The notes under the pieces: model-generated
What the model saw: the letters and a program-made list of their open reading frames with translations, nothing else
What the model was told of the DNA's origin: nothing
Database searches by the model: none
Translations under genes and position numbers: made by a program
From: CAZQVN01 sp964596775
GTDB taxonomy: Bacteria > Eisenbacteria > RBG-16-71-46 > JABDJR01 > JAWXBZ01
Length of the DNA: 9,853 bases
Reading direction: 5' to 3'
Assembly: GCA_964596775.1 (NCBI GenBank)
Contig: CAZQVN010000088.1
Coordinates: forward strand, 1 to 9,853
Shown here: one piece after another, positions 1 to 7,583 of the stretch
Layout: each line of letters starts with the position of its first letter
Position numbering within the stretch: the first letter of the stretch is position 1

Positions 1-210
1 GGTCACGCCCGCCCGCAGTGCCTCCTTGAGGATCGGTGCCGGATCGTCGGACGGCTTTACATGGAGCCGGAAATACACGCCGTCTCCGGAACGGGGAACG
101 TCTTCGCCGGTGACCGTGAGGGGCTCGGGGATCGAGAGCGTCGGTCCGGAAGGTGTGTCGGAGCAGGAGGGGAGGGCGAGAATCAGAAGGGTGGCCAGGA
201 GAGTGCGCAT
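1..210 (-). CDS. Predicted lipoprotein, N-terminal part (runs off left edge)
   Basis: The minus strand is open from an ATG at 208-210 to the window edge, giving 70 residues without a stop. The first 16 residues form a classic lipoprotein signal: MRT, a hydrophobic stretch (LLATLLILALP), then the lipobox LPSC with Cys16 as the predicted lipidated residue. A Ser/Thr/Pro-rich linker follows, then a hydrophilic start to the mature domain (GDGVYFRLHVKPSDDPAPIL). An AAGGAC ribosome-binding sequence lies about 6 bases before the ATG, which supports this start. The visible part is too short to assign a family, so function is unknown; the signal implies membrane anchoring on the outer face. The beta-helix gene upstream (373-1785) is on the same strand, 162 bases away. 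Overlapping plus-strand ORFs in this stretch show no signal or domain and look like shadows. Confidence 0.72.
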   Translation of the reverse strand, partial: MRTLLATLLILALPSCSDTPSGPTLSIPEPLTVTGEDVPRSGDGVYFRLHVKPSDDPAPILKEALRAGVT

Positions 211-242
211 GGGGCTGTCCTTTTCCTTGAAAACATCCCTCT

Positions 243-262
243 CTGCCCGAGGGACAGGGCAG
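243..262 (-). promoter_or_regulatory. Small hairpin in the lipoprotein leader
   Basis: A perfect 6-bp inverted repeat (CTGCCC at 243-248, GGGCAG at 257-262) with an 8-base loop lies about 33 bases upstream of the lipoprotein start. It would sit in the mRNA leader. It may be a chance GC-rich hairpin; no known riboswitch class is recognised. Confidence 0.2.
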
Positions 263-300
263 CCCTTGGGAGGATCTCGATTTTCGGATGGCTCACCATG

Positions 301-352
301 AGGCTGATAATCAACCTTATTGAGTTATGTTATCACCACTACGTGTAAGCCT
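301..352. repeat. Nested inverted repeat in AT-rich spacer
   Basis: The spacer between the beta-helix gene and the lipoprotein gene is clearly AT-richer than the surrounding coding DNA. It holds a nested inverted repeat: AGGCT (301-305) pairs with AGCCT (348-352), and inside it TGATAA (305-310) pairs with TTATCA (330-335). On the minus strand it begins about 20 bases past the beta-helix stop codon (373-375), so it could act as a weak terminator for that gene. It could equally be an operator within the promoter region of the lipoprotein gene. No T-tract follows, so neither role is proven. Confidence 0.3.
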
Positions 353-372
353 CAGTAGAGAAATGATTTAGA

Positions 373-1785
373 CTACTTCAACAGCAACACCTTTTCGGAC
401 AGGGAAACGGGACCCCTGGCACTCCCGTCCGCCAGCTCCAGTCGAGAAAAAACCACCCCGGAATGCGCGTGCCCACCCGCCCAGTGAAACTTCCCCGACT
501 CATCGGCATGAACGTCGCGCCCCGCCGCATGCAGCAACCGCCCCGCCACGTCAAAAATCCTCAACTCCAGCCTCCCGCCGGCCTCGGTGGAATACTCCAC
601 CACCATTCCGCCATCCGCACCGGACCGCGCGACCGCCCGCAGTCCACCGGGCTCTTCCGGAATGGCCGCCCCCGACCGCACCCCCGGCTCGAGCTGATCC
701 GCGCCGCGATCCGTATGCGGTCCGGCCCCGCCGGGCCTGATGTCCTTCTCGATGTCGTCCACGACCGCGATGTCGTTTCCGACTGTCCCTACATTCATTC
801 CGTAATCCCCCGGCCCGTCGTGCAGCGGCCCGAGATTGGCCAGGCGGTAGAAATCCGGGTTGTCGTCCCAGGGGGGACTCGAGCTCCACGCAGTGGTGAC
901 GAAGGAGGGGGCCGCCTGTGCCTTTGTGAAATTCAGGAAGGAAGACGCAAGGCCGGCGATGTCCTGACCGACGCCGCTCTGGACGAATCCGCCGGTGGCG
1001 AATGCCACATTGTGCGATGTCACGACCGTCGGGCCGTTCACGACCACCTGGGTGCGGTAGGCCGTGGGCTCCGGCACGAGGCTCACGTTGTTGACGACCA
1101 CGTTGTTGCGGAGCAGCACCAGCGCTCCGATCACCGAGGCTTCGATGCGGATGCCATAGACCTTGTGGTCCGAAACGTCGTTGTTGTAGAGGCGGAGCGA
1201 GTTTGCCGGGTCGCTGAAGTTTCCGGCGTCGATGCCGTAGTCGAACGTTCCGGTCGAGCGGGCAAAGAGAATGTTGTTTCTGAGGATAATTTCGGTCGGA
1301 TAGAACATGCGGACGTTGGCCCAGCCGGCCGTTCCGGTCTGGGGGATGTTCGAGCCGATGCGGCAGCGCTCCACGGTGATGTGATCGCAGAGCATCATGT
1401 ACACGATGTCGTTGTTGTTCGTCACGTTGCGCAGAATGTCCAGGTCCTGAAGCGTCACGTAACCGGCACTGATCATGCTGATGATCGGAACGCTGGGCGC
1501 CTGGTTGACGATGGTGGCCCGGACCAGGTTGGCGGCGGGGCGGATCGTCAGGCGGCGGGTCGCGCTGAACGCCGCGCCGATATCGATCGCGTTGAACGTG
1601 CTGAACGGGGACACGCTGATCGTGATCGTGTTGTTCACGTCGGGGCTCAGGGCCGCGGCGGCCACGGCCGCCTGGACGGTGGGCTGGTCGGCGGGAACGT
1701 CGATCGTGACGGCTCGGGCTATCGCCGGGAACAGCAACGCGAGGGCAATCGAAATGATCAGGGCGGCGGGCCGGGTGCTGGTCAT
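373..1785 (-). CDS. Secreted right-handed beta-helix protein with C-terminal sorting-type tail
   Basis: This encodes 470 residues. Residues 1-25 are a signal peptide (hydrophobic IISIALALLFPAI, cleavage after ARA). Residues 26-345 are rich in short Asn/Val/Ile strands such as ITVERCRIGSN, EIILRNNILFAR, SLRLYNNDVSDH and ALVLLRNNVVVNN, the rung pattern of right-handed parallel beta-helix proteins. Residues 344-366 (DIEKDIRPGG...TDRGADQLE) match the D-RP...D-GA-E signature that closes many such helices. Residues about 405-470 (LELRIFDVAGRLL...SEKVLLLK) resemble the FlgD-Ig-like/type IX sorting tail, but in a shortened form without the usual NPxNP start. No pectinase-type catalytic residues are evident, so an enzymatic role cannot be claimed; surface polysaccharide binding or a structural role is plausible. 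The start is supported by GGAGG at 1790-1794, four bases before the ATG. The gene diverges from the cytochrome gene. Confidence 0.85.
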   Translation of the reverse strand: MTSTRPAALIISIALALLFPAIARAVTIDVPADQPTVQAAVAAAALSPDVNNTITISVSPFSTFNAIDIGAAFSATRRLTIRPAANLVRATIVNQAPSVPIISMISAGYVTLQDLDILRNVTNNNDIVYMMLCDHITVERCRIGSNIPQTGTAGWANVRMFYPTEIILRNNILFARSTGTFDYGIDAGNFSDPANSLRLYNNDVSDHKVYGIRIEASVIGALVLLRNNVVVNNVSLVPEPTAYRTQVVVNGPTVVTSHNVAFATGGFVQSGVGQDIAGLASSFLNFTKAQAAPSFVTTAWSSSPPWDDNPDFYRLANLGPLHDGPGDYGMNVGTVGNDIAVVDDIEKDIRPGGAGPHTDRGADQLEPGVRSGAAIPEEPGGLRAVARSGADGGMVVEYSTEAGGRLELRIFDVAGRLLHAAGRDVHADESGKFHWAGGHAHSGVVFSRLELADGSARGPVSLSEKVLLLK

Positions 1786-1823
1786 GGCGCCTCCGGGGAA
1801 AGCGGACGATGAGCAGTGCGTTC

Positions 1824-1876
1824 GTGAAAGAACGTCGGATTCTGCGTATCATAGGCCCATGAACATGGTCCTGTCG
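1824..1876. promoter_or_regulatory. Candidate overlapping divergent promoters
   Basis: The 73-base spacer between the two divergent starts must hold promoters for both genes. On the plus strand, GTGAAA (1824-1829) and TATCAT (1847-1852) are separated by 17 bases and would place transcription start at about 1859, the A of the cytochrome ATG. On the minus strand, TATGAT (1848-1853) shares nearly the same bases, with ACGACA (1872-1877) 18 bases upstream as a poor -35. The matches are by eye to sigma70-type consensus, and the promoter code of this lineage is not known. Confidence 0.3.
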
Positions 1877-3309
1877 TGCGGATTTCTCAAAACCCTTGCC
1901 CCGGCCGGAATTGCGATCCTGGTCCTGGCCGCCTGCGATCCGGGCAACTCGATCCCGCCCGAGCCGGAAGCCCCCCCGGCCATCCTCGAAGCCCGCGCCT
2001 TCTACGCGTCGCAACCCCGCTTCCTGCGACCCGTCCCCTATTCCTCCGTGCCGGCCGGCCTGCCCGACCTCCGCGCGGAAACGTGCGGAAAGTGCCACGT
2101 GGAGATCTACAACGAGTGGAAGATCTCCACGCATGCCCGGGCCTGGCTCGACGACGCGCAGTTCCTCGAGGAGCTGAAGAAGACGACCTCCGTACCCGGA
2201 CGCGACGGGAGCTGGATCTGCATGAACTGCCACACGCCGTTCGAATCACAGCTGCCGCGCCTCGTCCGGAAGCTGGAGGACGGCAACCTCGGCCGGCCGG
2301 TGTACGTGGACAATCCGTACTTCGACGAGCGACTCCAGGTCGAGGCGATCACCTGCGCCACCTGTCACGTGAAGGACGGCGTCGTGCTCGGGCCCTACGG
2401 CCACGCGGGGGCCCCGCACGCGGTAAGGAAGAGCGCGGAGCTGCTGACGCCCGAAGCCTGCACGCAGTGCCACGAGGCGGTGGAGGTCCTTCACGACGTC
2501 GAGCTGGCCTGCGTGTTCGACACCGGCACCACGTTCGCGGCCGGCCCGTACGCCGCCGAGGGAAAGACGTGCCAGGAGTGCCACATGCCGGAGGTGGACC
2601 GCCCCATGGCCACGAACGGCCGGGTGCGGAAGACCCGGCGTCACTGGTTCGGCGGGTCGCGCATTCCGAAGCATCCGAAGTTCGCCGCGGAGCTGGCCCC
2701 GATGCACGAGGCTTATCCGGACGGGGCGCGGATCGAGTGGGTGGATCCGCCGAAGAGCCTCGCGCCCGGCGCCCGGACCACGCTCACGTTTTCGGTCACG
2801 AACGCCGAGGCGGGGCACAGCCTGCCGACCGGTGATGTCGAGCGATTTCTGCTGATCAGCGCCCGCGTCCTGGACGAGGCCGGAGATACGCTCGCCGTGA
2901 GGACCGAGCGGTTCGGCACGCACTACCTGTGGGAGCCGGTCGTCGAGAAGCTCGCCGACAACCGGCTGGCCCCGCGGGAAACGCGGACGTTTGCGATCGA
3001 GTTCACGGCTCCGGCCCGCGGTGCGGTATCGCTGCACCNNNNNNNNNNNNNNNNNNNNNNNNNNNNNNNNNNNNNNNNNNNNNNNNNNNNNNNNNNNNNN
3101 NNNNNNNNNNNNNNNNNNNNNNNNNNNNNNNNNNNNNNCGGACGTTTGCGATCGAGTTCACGGCTCCGGCCCGCGGTGCGGTATCGCTGCACCTCGAGGG
3201 GCAGAACCACCGGATCAGCCCGGAGAACTTTGCGTATCACGAGCTGGAAGGGCGGTACGTGGCGGGGCGTGTGTTTTTTGAATCGAAAGAAGAGGTGCCG
3301 GTCCGGTGA
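1859..3309 (+). CDS. Pentahaem c-type cytochrome lipoprotein (cytochrome c554-like), interrupted by an assembly gap
   Basis: This is a probable envelope electron carrier or part of a multihaem redox complex. Five haem-binding CxxCH motifs are present: CGKCH (residues 76-80), CMNCH (121-125), CATCH (166-170), CTQCH (201-205) and CQECH (238-242). The first sits in a 'CxxCH.EIYNEW..STHARAW' context typical of the cytochrome c554 family. The signal ends in the lipobox LAAC with Cys26, followed by Asp. Residues about 293-431 form a haem-free beta-sandwich-like domain with the 'AGHSLPTGD' motif seen in related multihaem cytochromes. The N-run at 3039-3138 breaks the frame, but merging the identical 55-base flanks gives an uninterrupted 431-residue protein ending in EEVPVR. 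No Shine-Dalgarno sequence is visible before the ATG at 1859; an ATG at 1865 is the alternative start. The frame is open further upstream, but that region is antisense to the beta-helix gene and lacks a signal. Substrate and partners are unknown. Confidence 0.88.
2984..3038. repeat. Left copy of exact 55-base duplication flanking the gap
   Basis: These 55 bases, starting CGGACGTTTGCG and ending CGGTATCGCTGCACC, are identical to 3139-3193. They abut the N-run directly. This is what results when two contigs sharing a k-mer-length end are scaffolded without being merged, so it is best read as an assembly overlap and not as a biological repeat. Confidence 0.95.
3039..3138. other. Run of 100 N (scaffold gap)
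   Basis: There are exactly 100 undetermined bases, a conventional filler for a gap of unknown length. It falls inside the cytochrome gene after residue 393. The copy-to-copy offset of 155 bases is not a multiple of three, so a gene caller will split or truncate the gene here. Confidence 0.98.
3139..3193. repeat. Right copy of exact 55-base duplication flanking the gap
   Basis: This is identical to 2984-3038. It carries the cytochrome frame RTFAIEFTAPARGAVSLH and continues into the true C-terminal 38 residues (LEGQNHRISPENF...EEVPVR, stop at 3307-3309). Confidence 0.95.
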
Positions 3310-3371
3310 AGGATGGGGGCAGCCGGTCGACTCGGCAACCGCGAACGTTTGCGAACGCCTCCTGAAATCAG

Positions 3372-3408
3372 GCGGGCAGGCGCGGGACGTTTCCCCGCAC
3401 CTGCCCGC
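3372..3408. terminator. Strong hairpin between convergent genes, likely bidirectional terminator
   Basis: The arms GCGGGCAGGCGCGGG (3372-3386) and CCCGCACCTGCCCGC (3394-3408) pair at 14 of 15 positions with one C/A mismatch. The loop is 7 bases, ACGTTTC. It lies 62 bases past the cytochrome stop and 8 bases past the end of the protease gene, where a shared terminator for convergent genes is expected. There is no T-tract on either strand, so it is not a canonical intrinsic terminator; it may act as an RNA 3'-end stabiliser or need Rho. Confidence 0.6.
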
Positions 3409-3416
3409 GCGAATTC

Positions 3417-6400
3417 CTAACGCGCCAGCATCAGCTTTCTGACCTCGCGCTTCCCGTTCACATTGAGCTCATAGAAGTAGATCCCCGGAGCCACCCGGCG
3501 ACCCCCGTCGTCCGTTCCGCCCCAGGTGACCTCGTGAGCCCCGGCCCCGCGCTCGTCCTGAACGAGATTCCGGACGAGCCGGCCCGCCAGGTCGTACACG
3601 GACAGCCGTACCGGGCCCGCATCACCGGGAGCAACGACGAACGAGATCGACGTGGCGTCGCGCATCGGGTTCGGCCGGTTCTGGTTCAGCAGCGTGACCA
3701 TCGGCGCCGGGGCTTCCGGCGTGCCGGACACGTTGCACGCCGGCGTGGCGTCGCAGACGATCGTCGACACCTGGCTGTTCGTCAGCGACACGTCGTCGAT
3801 CCACCACCCCACGTGCGGCGGCGACGTGTTCGTGTCGTCGCAGCCGAGCCGCCAGCGGACGAGCACCGTCTGGCCGGCATAGAGCGGCTGGCCGAGCGGC
3901 GACGTCATCGCTCCGAGGTTGACCGTTTCCTGCAGCCAGCCGCCGGAGTCGCCGCTCCAGTACTCGCGGCCGGGCTGGAACGGACTCCCGAACGCCACGC
4001 CGGCCGGCTCCTGGATCGAGTTGTACGACTGGCCGATGTCGGTCCAGGAATTGCCTTCGTCGGTGGAAATCTCGAGCACGCCGCCGTCCCATCCTTCCTC
4101 GAGAATGAACTTGTGGCGGAAGGAGAGGACGCTCGACGACGACACGTAGAGCGGCGGGGACTGCAGCCAGGAATTCGTGATGGCGGCGGCGTCCGGCACG
4201 AACCACGAATGGGTCGGGCTGTAGGAATCGCTCGTCACGATCGCCCAGGAGTCCGCGCCGTCCTCCGCGTGGTGCGTGAACGGCGCCGCCGGAGGCGACT
4301 CGATGTCGTCGAAGTAGTTCGTGTTCTGGACGATGATGTCGGTCTCGAGCAGCAGGTCGATCGTGTGCGTCGAGGCGTACCCGCCGTCGGCGGTGATGTC
4401 GAGCGCGAGCTGGCCGGTGGACTGGCAGGCCGCGCCGTAGACCACGACGAACTCGTACGCCTGGCTGCCCGGGGCATCGCGCTTCGCGTCGATGTCCCCG
4501 AACGTTGCAGTGGACACCGGCACCACGAAGCTCCCCGAATTGTCCCGGAGCGTGGCCTGCACGTTCTTGGCGTTCGAGAAACTGTCGTTCAGCAGGACGA
4601 CCGAAAGCGAAAACGTTTCCGTGTCGTCCGGCCGTCCGTCGGCGTCGCATTCGTCGACGGAGACCACGGTGGCGGACCGCACGGCGATCACCGGCAGGTC
4701 GCAGGCCAGCGTGGCGCTCCGTTCCACGGTATTCAGGTCGACGTTCCCCTGGCTGTCCCGGGCCCGGACCACGAAGTACCAGGTCAGGCCGGGCGTGAGG
4801 TCCGTCACCCGGTACTTGAGCGCCGTCGTCGACGCCACCGGCGTGGTCAGCGGCACCGGTGTGGAGGACGAGGCGTAGATGAGATACGAGATCGGCCCGC
4901 TGGCATCCGTGGCGGCGCTCCACTTGAGATCCACGGCATCGCAGCCGATGGTGTTCGGATTGACCGCGGAGTCGAGGCCGGCAAACAGCGGCGCGTCCGT
5001 TTCCTGGCCGGAGCAGAGCGGCGTGGCTTCGCAGACCTGGCGCAGGATCTGCGCACCGGTCAGGTTGAAGTCGTCGATGTTCCAGCCGGTCAGGGGCGTC
5101 ACGCCGGTGGCGGCAAGGTCCGTGGCAATCCGGAAGCGGAGCATGCAGGTCTGTCCGGCATAGGCGCCCATGTTCAGGGTCACTTCGTCGAACAGCGGGT
5201 ACGACGCGCTCAGACCGTTCCAGCAGCGCCGGCCGGAAATCGTCGACTGCGGGTTCACCATCACCGCGTCGTCGTAGCCCACGTTCGTTGCGTCGCCGAC
5301 GTCGGTCCAGGTGTGACCGCCGTCCGTGGACAGCTCGAGCACGCAGCCGTCCCAGTCGTCCTCGGTGTCGTAGCGGTGCCAGAACGTCATCACCGTGGAC
5401 GCCGACGGGATGAACGCCGGCGGCAGGAGCGACGCGTCCTTGCCGGTGGCCGGCGCCGCCGAGAACCAGGACTGGCCGGGCACGGCGCCCACCGTGTGAT
5501 TGCCGTTCGTATTGTGCGCCCAGTCGTCCGTGTTGATGTCGGCCCGGTGGCTCCAGCCGTTTTCGCCCGGCCCCTCCATGTCGTCGAAGAACGGGCTGAT
5601 CGGCACGAACAGCGAGTCGGTGGCCAGCGGAATCGTGAAATCACGGGACACGGCATAGCCGCCGGCCGCCGTCAGGTTCAGGCGCAGCGTGGCCTGCGTC
5701 GTGCAGGCCGCGGCCCCGGAAGCGGACACCTGGAACGGGACGATCGTCGAGCCGAACTTCCCGCCGGTCAGGTCGGGGAACGCCGCCGACCCGGACACGA
5801 TCGACACTTCCGGCGACAGGCTCGCCAGCGTTCCGGTGATGCCGGTGGCCGGCGCGCCGGTCGGCAGGTTGCGGATCGTCACGGCGAGGCTCGTCGTTTC
5901 GCCCGGGTCGAGGAAGCCGTCGAGGTCGCAGCCGCCGCTGATCTTCGACGCCGTGACGTTGAGCGACGGGTCGGGAATGCAGGCGAGGCCGACGCTGAAG
6001 TCCGCCATCATCTTGAGACCGGACGGACCGATGTTTTCGACCGACACGCCGGTCAGCCCCCCCTGGTGGTTGCGCGACGACGGCAGCGACGTGTCGTTCC
6101 AGGTGGCGTTGTTCGCGGCGCTGAAAAAGTCCGCCGCCTCGCCGAACCACGGCCCGGCGATGTTCGGATTGGCGCCCTGCATCTCCCACTGGTTGTCGGC
6201 CTCGACGACCATGACGAGGTAGTGGCCGGTCAGGCACGGGTTGCCGGTCGGGCAGGATTCGTCGTTCTGCGTCGTCACGTTGTTGTCCACGTGGGTGATG
6301 AGGAAGCCGTCTCCGGACAGGTAGCGGTCCCAGTCCTTCTTCTGGCGGTTTTCCACAAGGAACCATTCGTTCGTGGAGTAGTCGCCCCCCTGCCACAGTT

Positions 6401-7583
6401 TCACGGCATCGGCGGCGTCGCCCTGGTAGTAGAGCGCGCGGGTTTCGTCGCAGAGGACCTCGTGCGGCTCCAGCCAGCCCATTTCCTCCTTGGCCCACGC
6501 GCACATCTGGGTCGGCGTTTCCGGGTGACCGAAGTCCCCGCCGTAGGATCCGGCCGCCATCAGGCAGTAGAGACCCATGCCGCCGGTGGACACCGCGCCG
6601 GCCGGATCGTAGGCGGTGCGGTCGTACAGGTCGGGCAGGCCGAGCGCGTGGCCGAACTCGTGGCTGAACACGCCGATCTCGATCCGGCCGCCGGACGTGC
6701 AGGAGATGGCCGGCATGATCACGTAGTCGTCGACCTTGATCGGCTGGCCGTTCGCGCCGATGTCGTTCGTGACGAACGGCTGGTTGTTGTGCTGCGCCCA
6801 TCCGGAATAGACGAACGAATGCGACCAGATCTCGTCGTCGCCGCATTCGCCGCCGGAGTTCGGATGGACGAACATCACGAGGTCGACGAAACCGTCGTCG
6901 TCCCCGGAGTTCGGGATGTTGTCGGGACCGTCGTTGTCGTACTGGCGGTAGTCGATGGTGGCGTCGGAGGCCTGCAGCGTGTGGCGGATGAACGACCCGG
7001 TCTGGCCGTCGGCGGCATCGACGGTCAGGCCGTTGTCCGCGCCGACATAAAAGGCGCGCGGCTGCGGCAGCGGATACCAGCCGAAGACTCCGCCCTGGAC
7101 GTCGAACGTGCCGTAGGACATGTCGCGGTAGTGCTCGCGCATCGATCCCGGCTGGCCGAGCGTGTTCGTGGCGCCGTAGTCGAGGCTGAACAGCTGGTCG
7201 ACGAGGTCGACCGTTGGCCAGTCGGGCGTGATCTTGTCCGAGTACTGGCCGCAGAGCACCGGGCAGTAGCGGGTCACGGTGATGCGCGAATTGATCTCCG
7301 TGCCGCGCGATGCCGGGTTGAGCCCATCGCGGATCATTTCCGCCTCGATCGCGCGACGCTGTTCCTTCTGGCGCTCGACGACATTGCGGAATCCGTTTCG
7401 GGGATAGAAGAGGTTCGGGTTTTCGGCGAGTTTCGCGCGGACGGAGGCCGGCAGCCCTTTCGTGTTGCCGGGAGCGGGAGGCGGCATGGCCTCGGCCGGG
7501 CGGGTCAGCGGAAGCGTCGTGAGGATCAGGCACGCGGCCACGAGAAGAGCCGCGATCGAGCGAACATGGCGGGTCGTCGACAT
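3417..7583 (-). CDS. Secreted M6-family (immune inhibitor A-like) metalloprotease with duplicated C-terminal modules
   Basis: This is a large extracellular zinc protease of 1388 residues. Residues 1-32 are a signal peptide (AALLVAACLILTTLPL, cleavage after AEA); a VAAC lipobox at 15-18 is possible but hydrophobicity continues past it. The catalytic domain spans about 100-530: zinc-binding HEFGHALGLPDLYD at 308-321 (His308, Glu309, His312; HExxHxxGxxD pattern) and a Met-turn-like GLYCLMAAGSYGG (337-349) followed by WAKEEMGWLEP, as in M6 peptidases. Next come a beta-sandwich (about 535-655), a MAM/jelly-roll-like module (663-857), a fibronectin III-like domain (862-958), a second sandwich (961-1080), a second jelly-roll module (1088-1283) and a C-terminal FlgD-Ig-like sorting tail (about 1299-1388, NRPNP...YDLAGRLVRNL...GIYFYEL). 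GGAGGA at 7592-7597, 8 bases from the ATG, supports the start. The substrate is unknown; scavenging of extracellular protein is the likely role. Confidence 0.93.
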   Translation of the reverse strand: MSTTRHVRSIAALLVAACLILTTLPLTRPAEAMPPPAPGNTKGLPASVRAKLAENPNLFYPRNGFRNVVERQKEQRRAIEAEMIRDGLNPASRGTEINSRITVTRYCPVLCGQYSDKITPDWPTVDLVDQLFSLDYGATNTLGQPGSMREHYRDMSYGTFDVQGGVFGWYPLPQPRAFYVGADNGLTVDAADGQTGSFIRHTLQASDATIDYRQYDNDGPDNIPNSGDDDGFVDLVMFVHPNSGGECGDDEIWSHSFVYSGWAQHNNQPFVTNDIGANGQPIKVDDYVIMPAISCTSGGRIEIGVFSHEFGHALGLPDLYDRTAYDPAGAVSTGGMGLYCLMAAGSYGGDFGHPETPTQMCAWAKEEMGWLEPHEVLCDETRALYYQGDAADAVKLWQGGDYSTNEWFLVENRQKKDWDRYLSGDGFLITHVDNNVTTQNDESCPTGNPCLTGHYLVMVVEADNQWEMQGANPNIAGPWFGEAADFFSAANNATWNDTSLPSSRNHQGGLTGVSVENIGPSGLKMMADFSVGLACIPDPSLNVTASKISGGCDLDGFLDPGETTSLAVTIRNLPTGAPATGITGTLASLSPEVSIVSGSAAFPDLTGGKFGSTIVPFQVSASGAAACTTQATLRLNLTAAGGYAVSRDFTIPLATDSLFVPISPFFDDMEGPGENGWSHRADINTDDWAHNTNGNHTVGAVPGQSWFSAAPATGKDASLLPPAFIPSASTVMTFWHRYDTEDDWDGCVLELSTDGGHTWTDVGDATNVGYDDAVMVNPQSTISGRRCWNGLSASYPLFDEVTLNMGAYAGQTCMLRFRIATDLAATGVTPLTGWNIDDFNLTGAQILRQVCEATPLCSGQETDAPLFAGLDSAVNPNTIGCDAVDLKWSAATDASGPISYLIYASSSTPVPLTTPVASTTALKYRVTDLTPGLTWYFVVRARDSQGNVDLNTVERSATLACDLPVIAVRSATVVSVDECDADGRPDDTETFSLSVVLLNDSFSNAKNVQATLRDNSGSFVVPVSTATFGDIDAKRDAPGSQAYEFVVVYGAACQSTGQLALDITADGGYASTHTIDLLLETDIIVQNTNYFDDIESPPAAPFTHHAEDGADSWAIVTSDSYSPTHSWFVPDAAAITNSWLQSPPLYVSSSSVLSFRHKFILEEGWDGGVLEISTDEGNSWTDIGQSYNSIQEPAGVAFGSPFQPGREYWSGDSGGWLQETVNLGAMTSPLGQPLYAGQTVLVRWRLGCDDTNTSPPHVGWWIDDVSLTNSQVSTIVCDATPACNVSGTPEAPAPMVTLLNQNRPNPMRDATSISFVVAPGDAGPVRLSVYDLAGRLVRNLVQDERGAGAHEVTWGGTDDGGRRVAPGIYFYELNVNGKREVRKLMLAR

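Noticed and set aside
26..348. Two short plus-strand frames at the left edge
   Set aside because: They overlap a minus-strand frame with a textbook lipoprotein signal and ribosome-binding site; neither has features of its own.
463..1812. Long plus-strand frame antisense to the beta-helix gene
   Set aside because: Its composition is dominated by Arg, His, Asp and Val with no recognisable fold. The opposite strand has a signal peptide, helix rungs and a sorting tail.
1475..1858. Upstream in-frame extension of the cytochrome reading frame
   Set aside because: It is antisense to the beta-helix gene start and has no homology-like features. The lipoprotein signal begins at the ATG at 1859.
551..2233. 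Minus-strand 560-codon frame overlapping both the beta-helix gene and the cytochrome gene
   Set aside because: It is out of frame with the beta-helix gene and antisense to the haem motifs; Arg/Pro/His-rich shadow.
2984..3193. A true tandem duplication or transposon footprint around the N-run
   Set aside because: The copies are exactly 55 bases, both touch the gap, and merging restores one frame; an assembly overlap explains all of this more simply.
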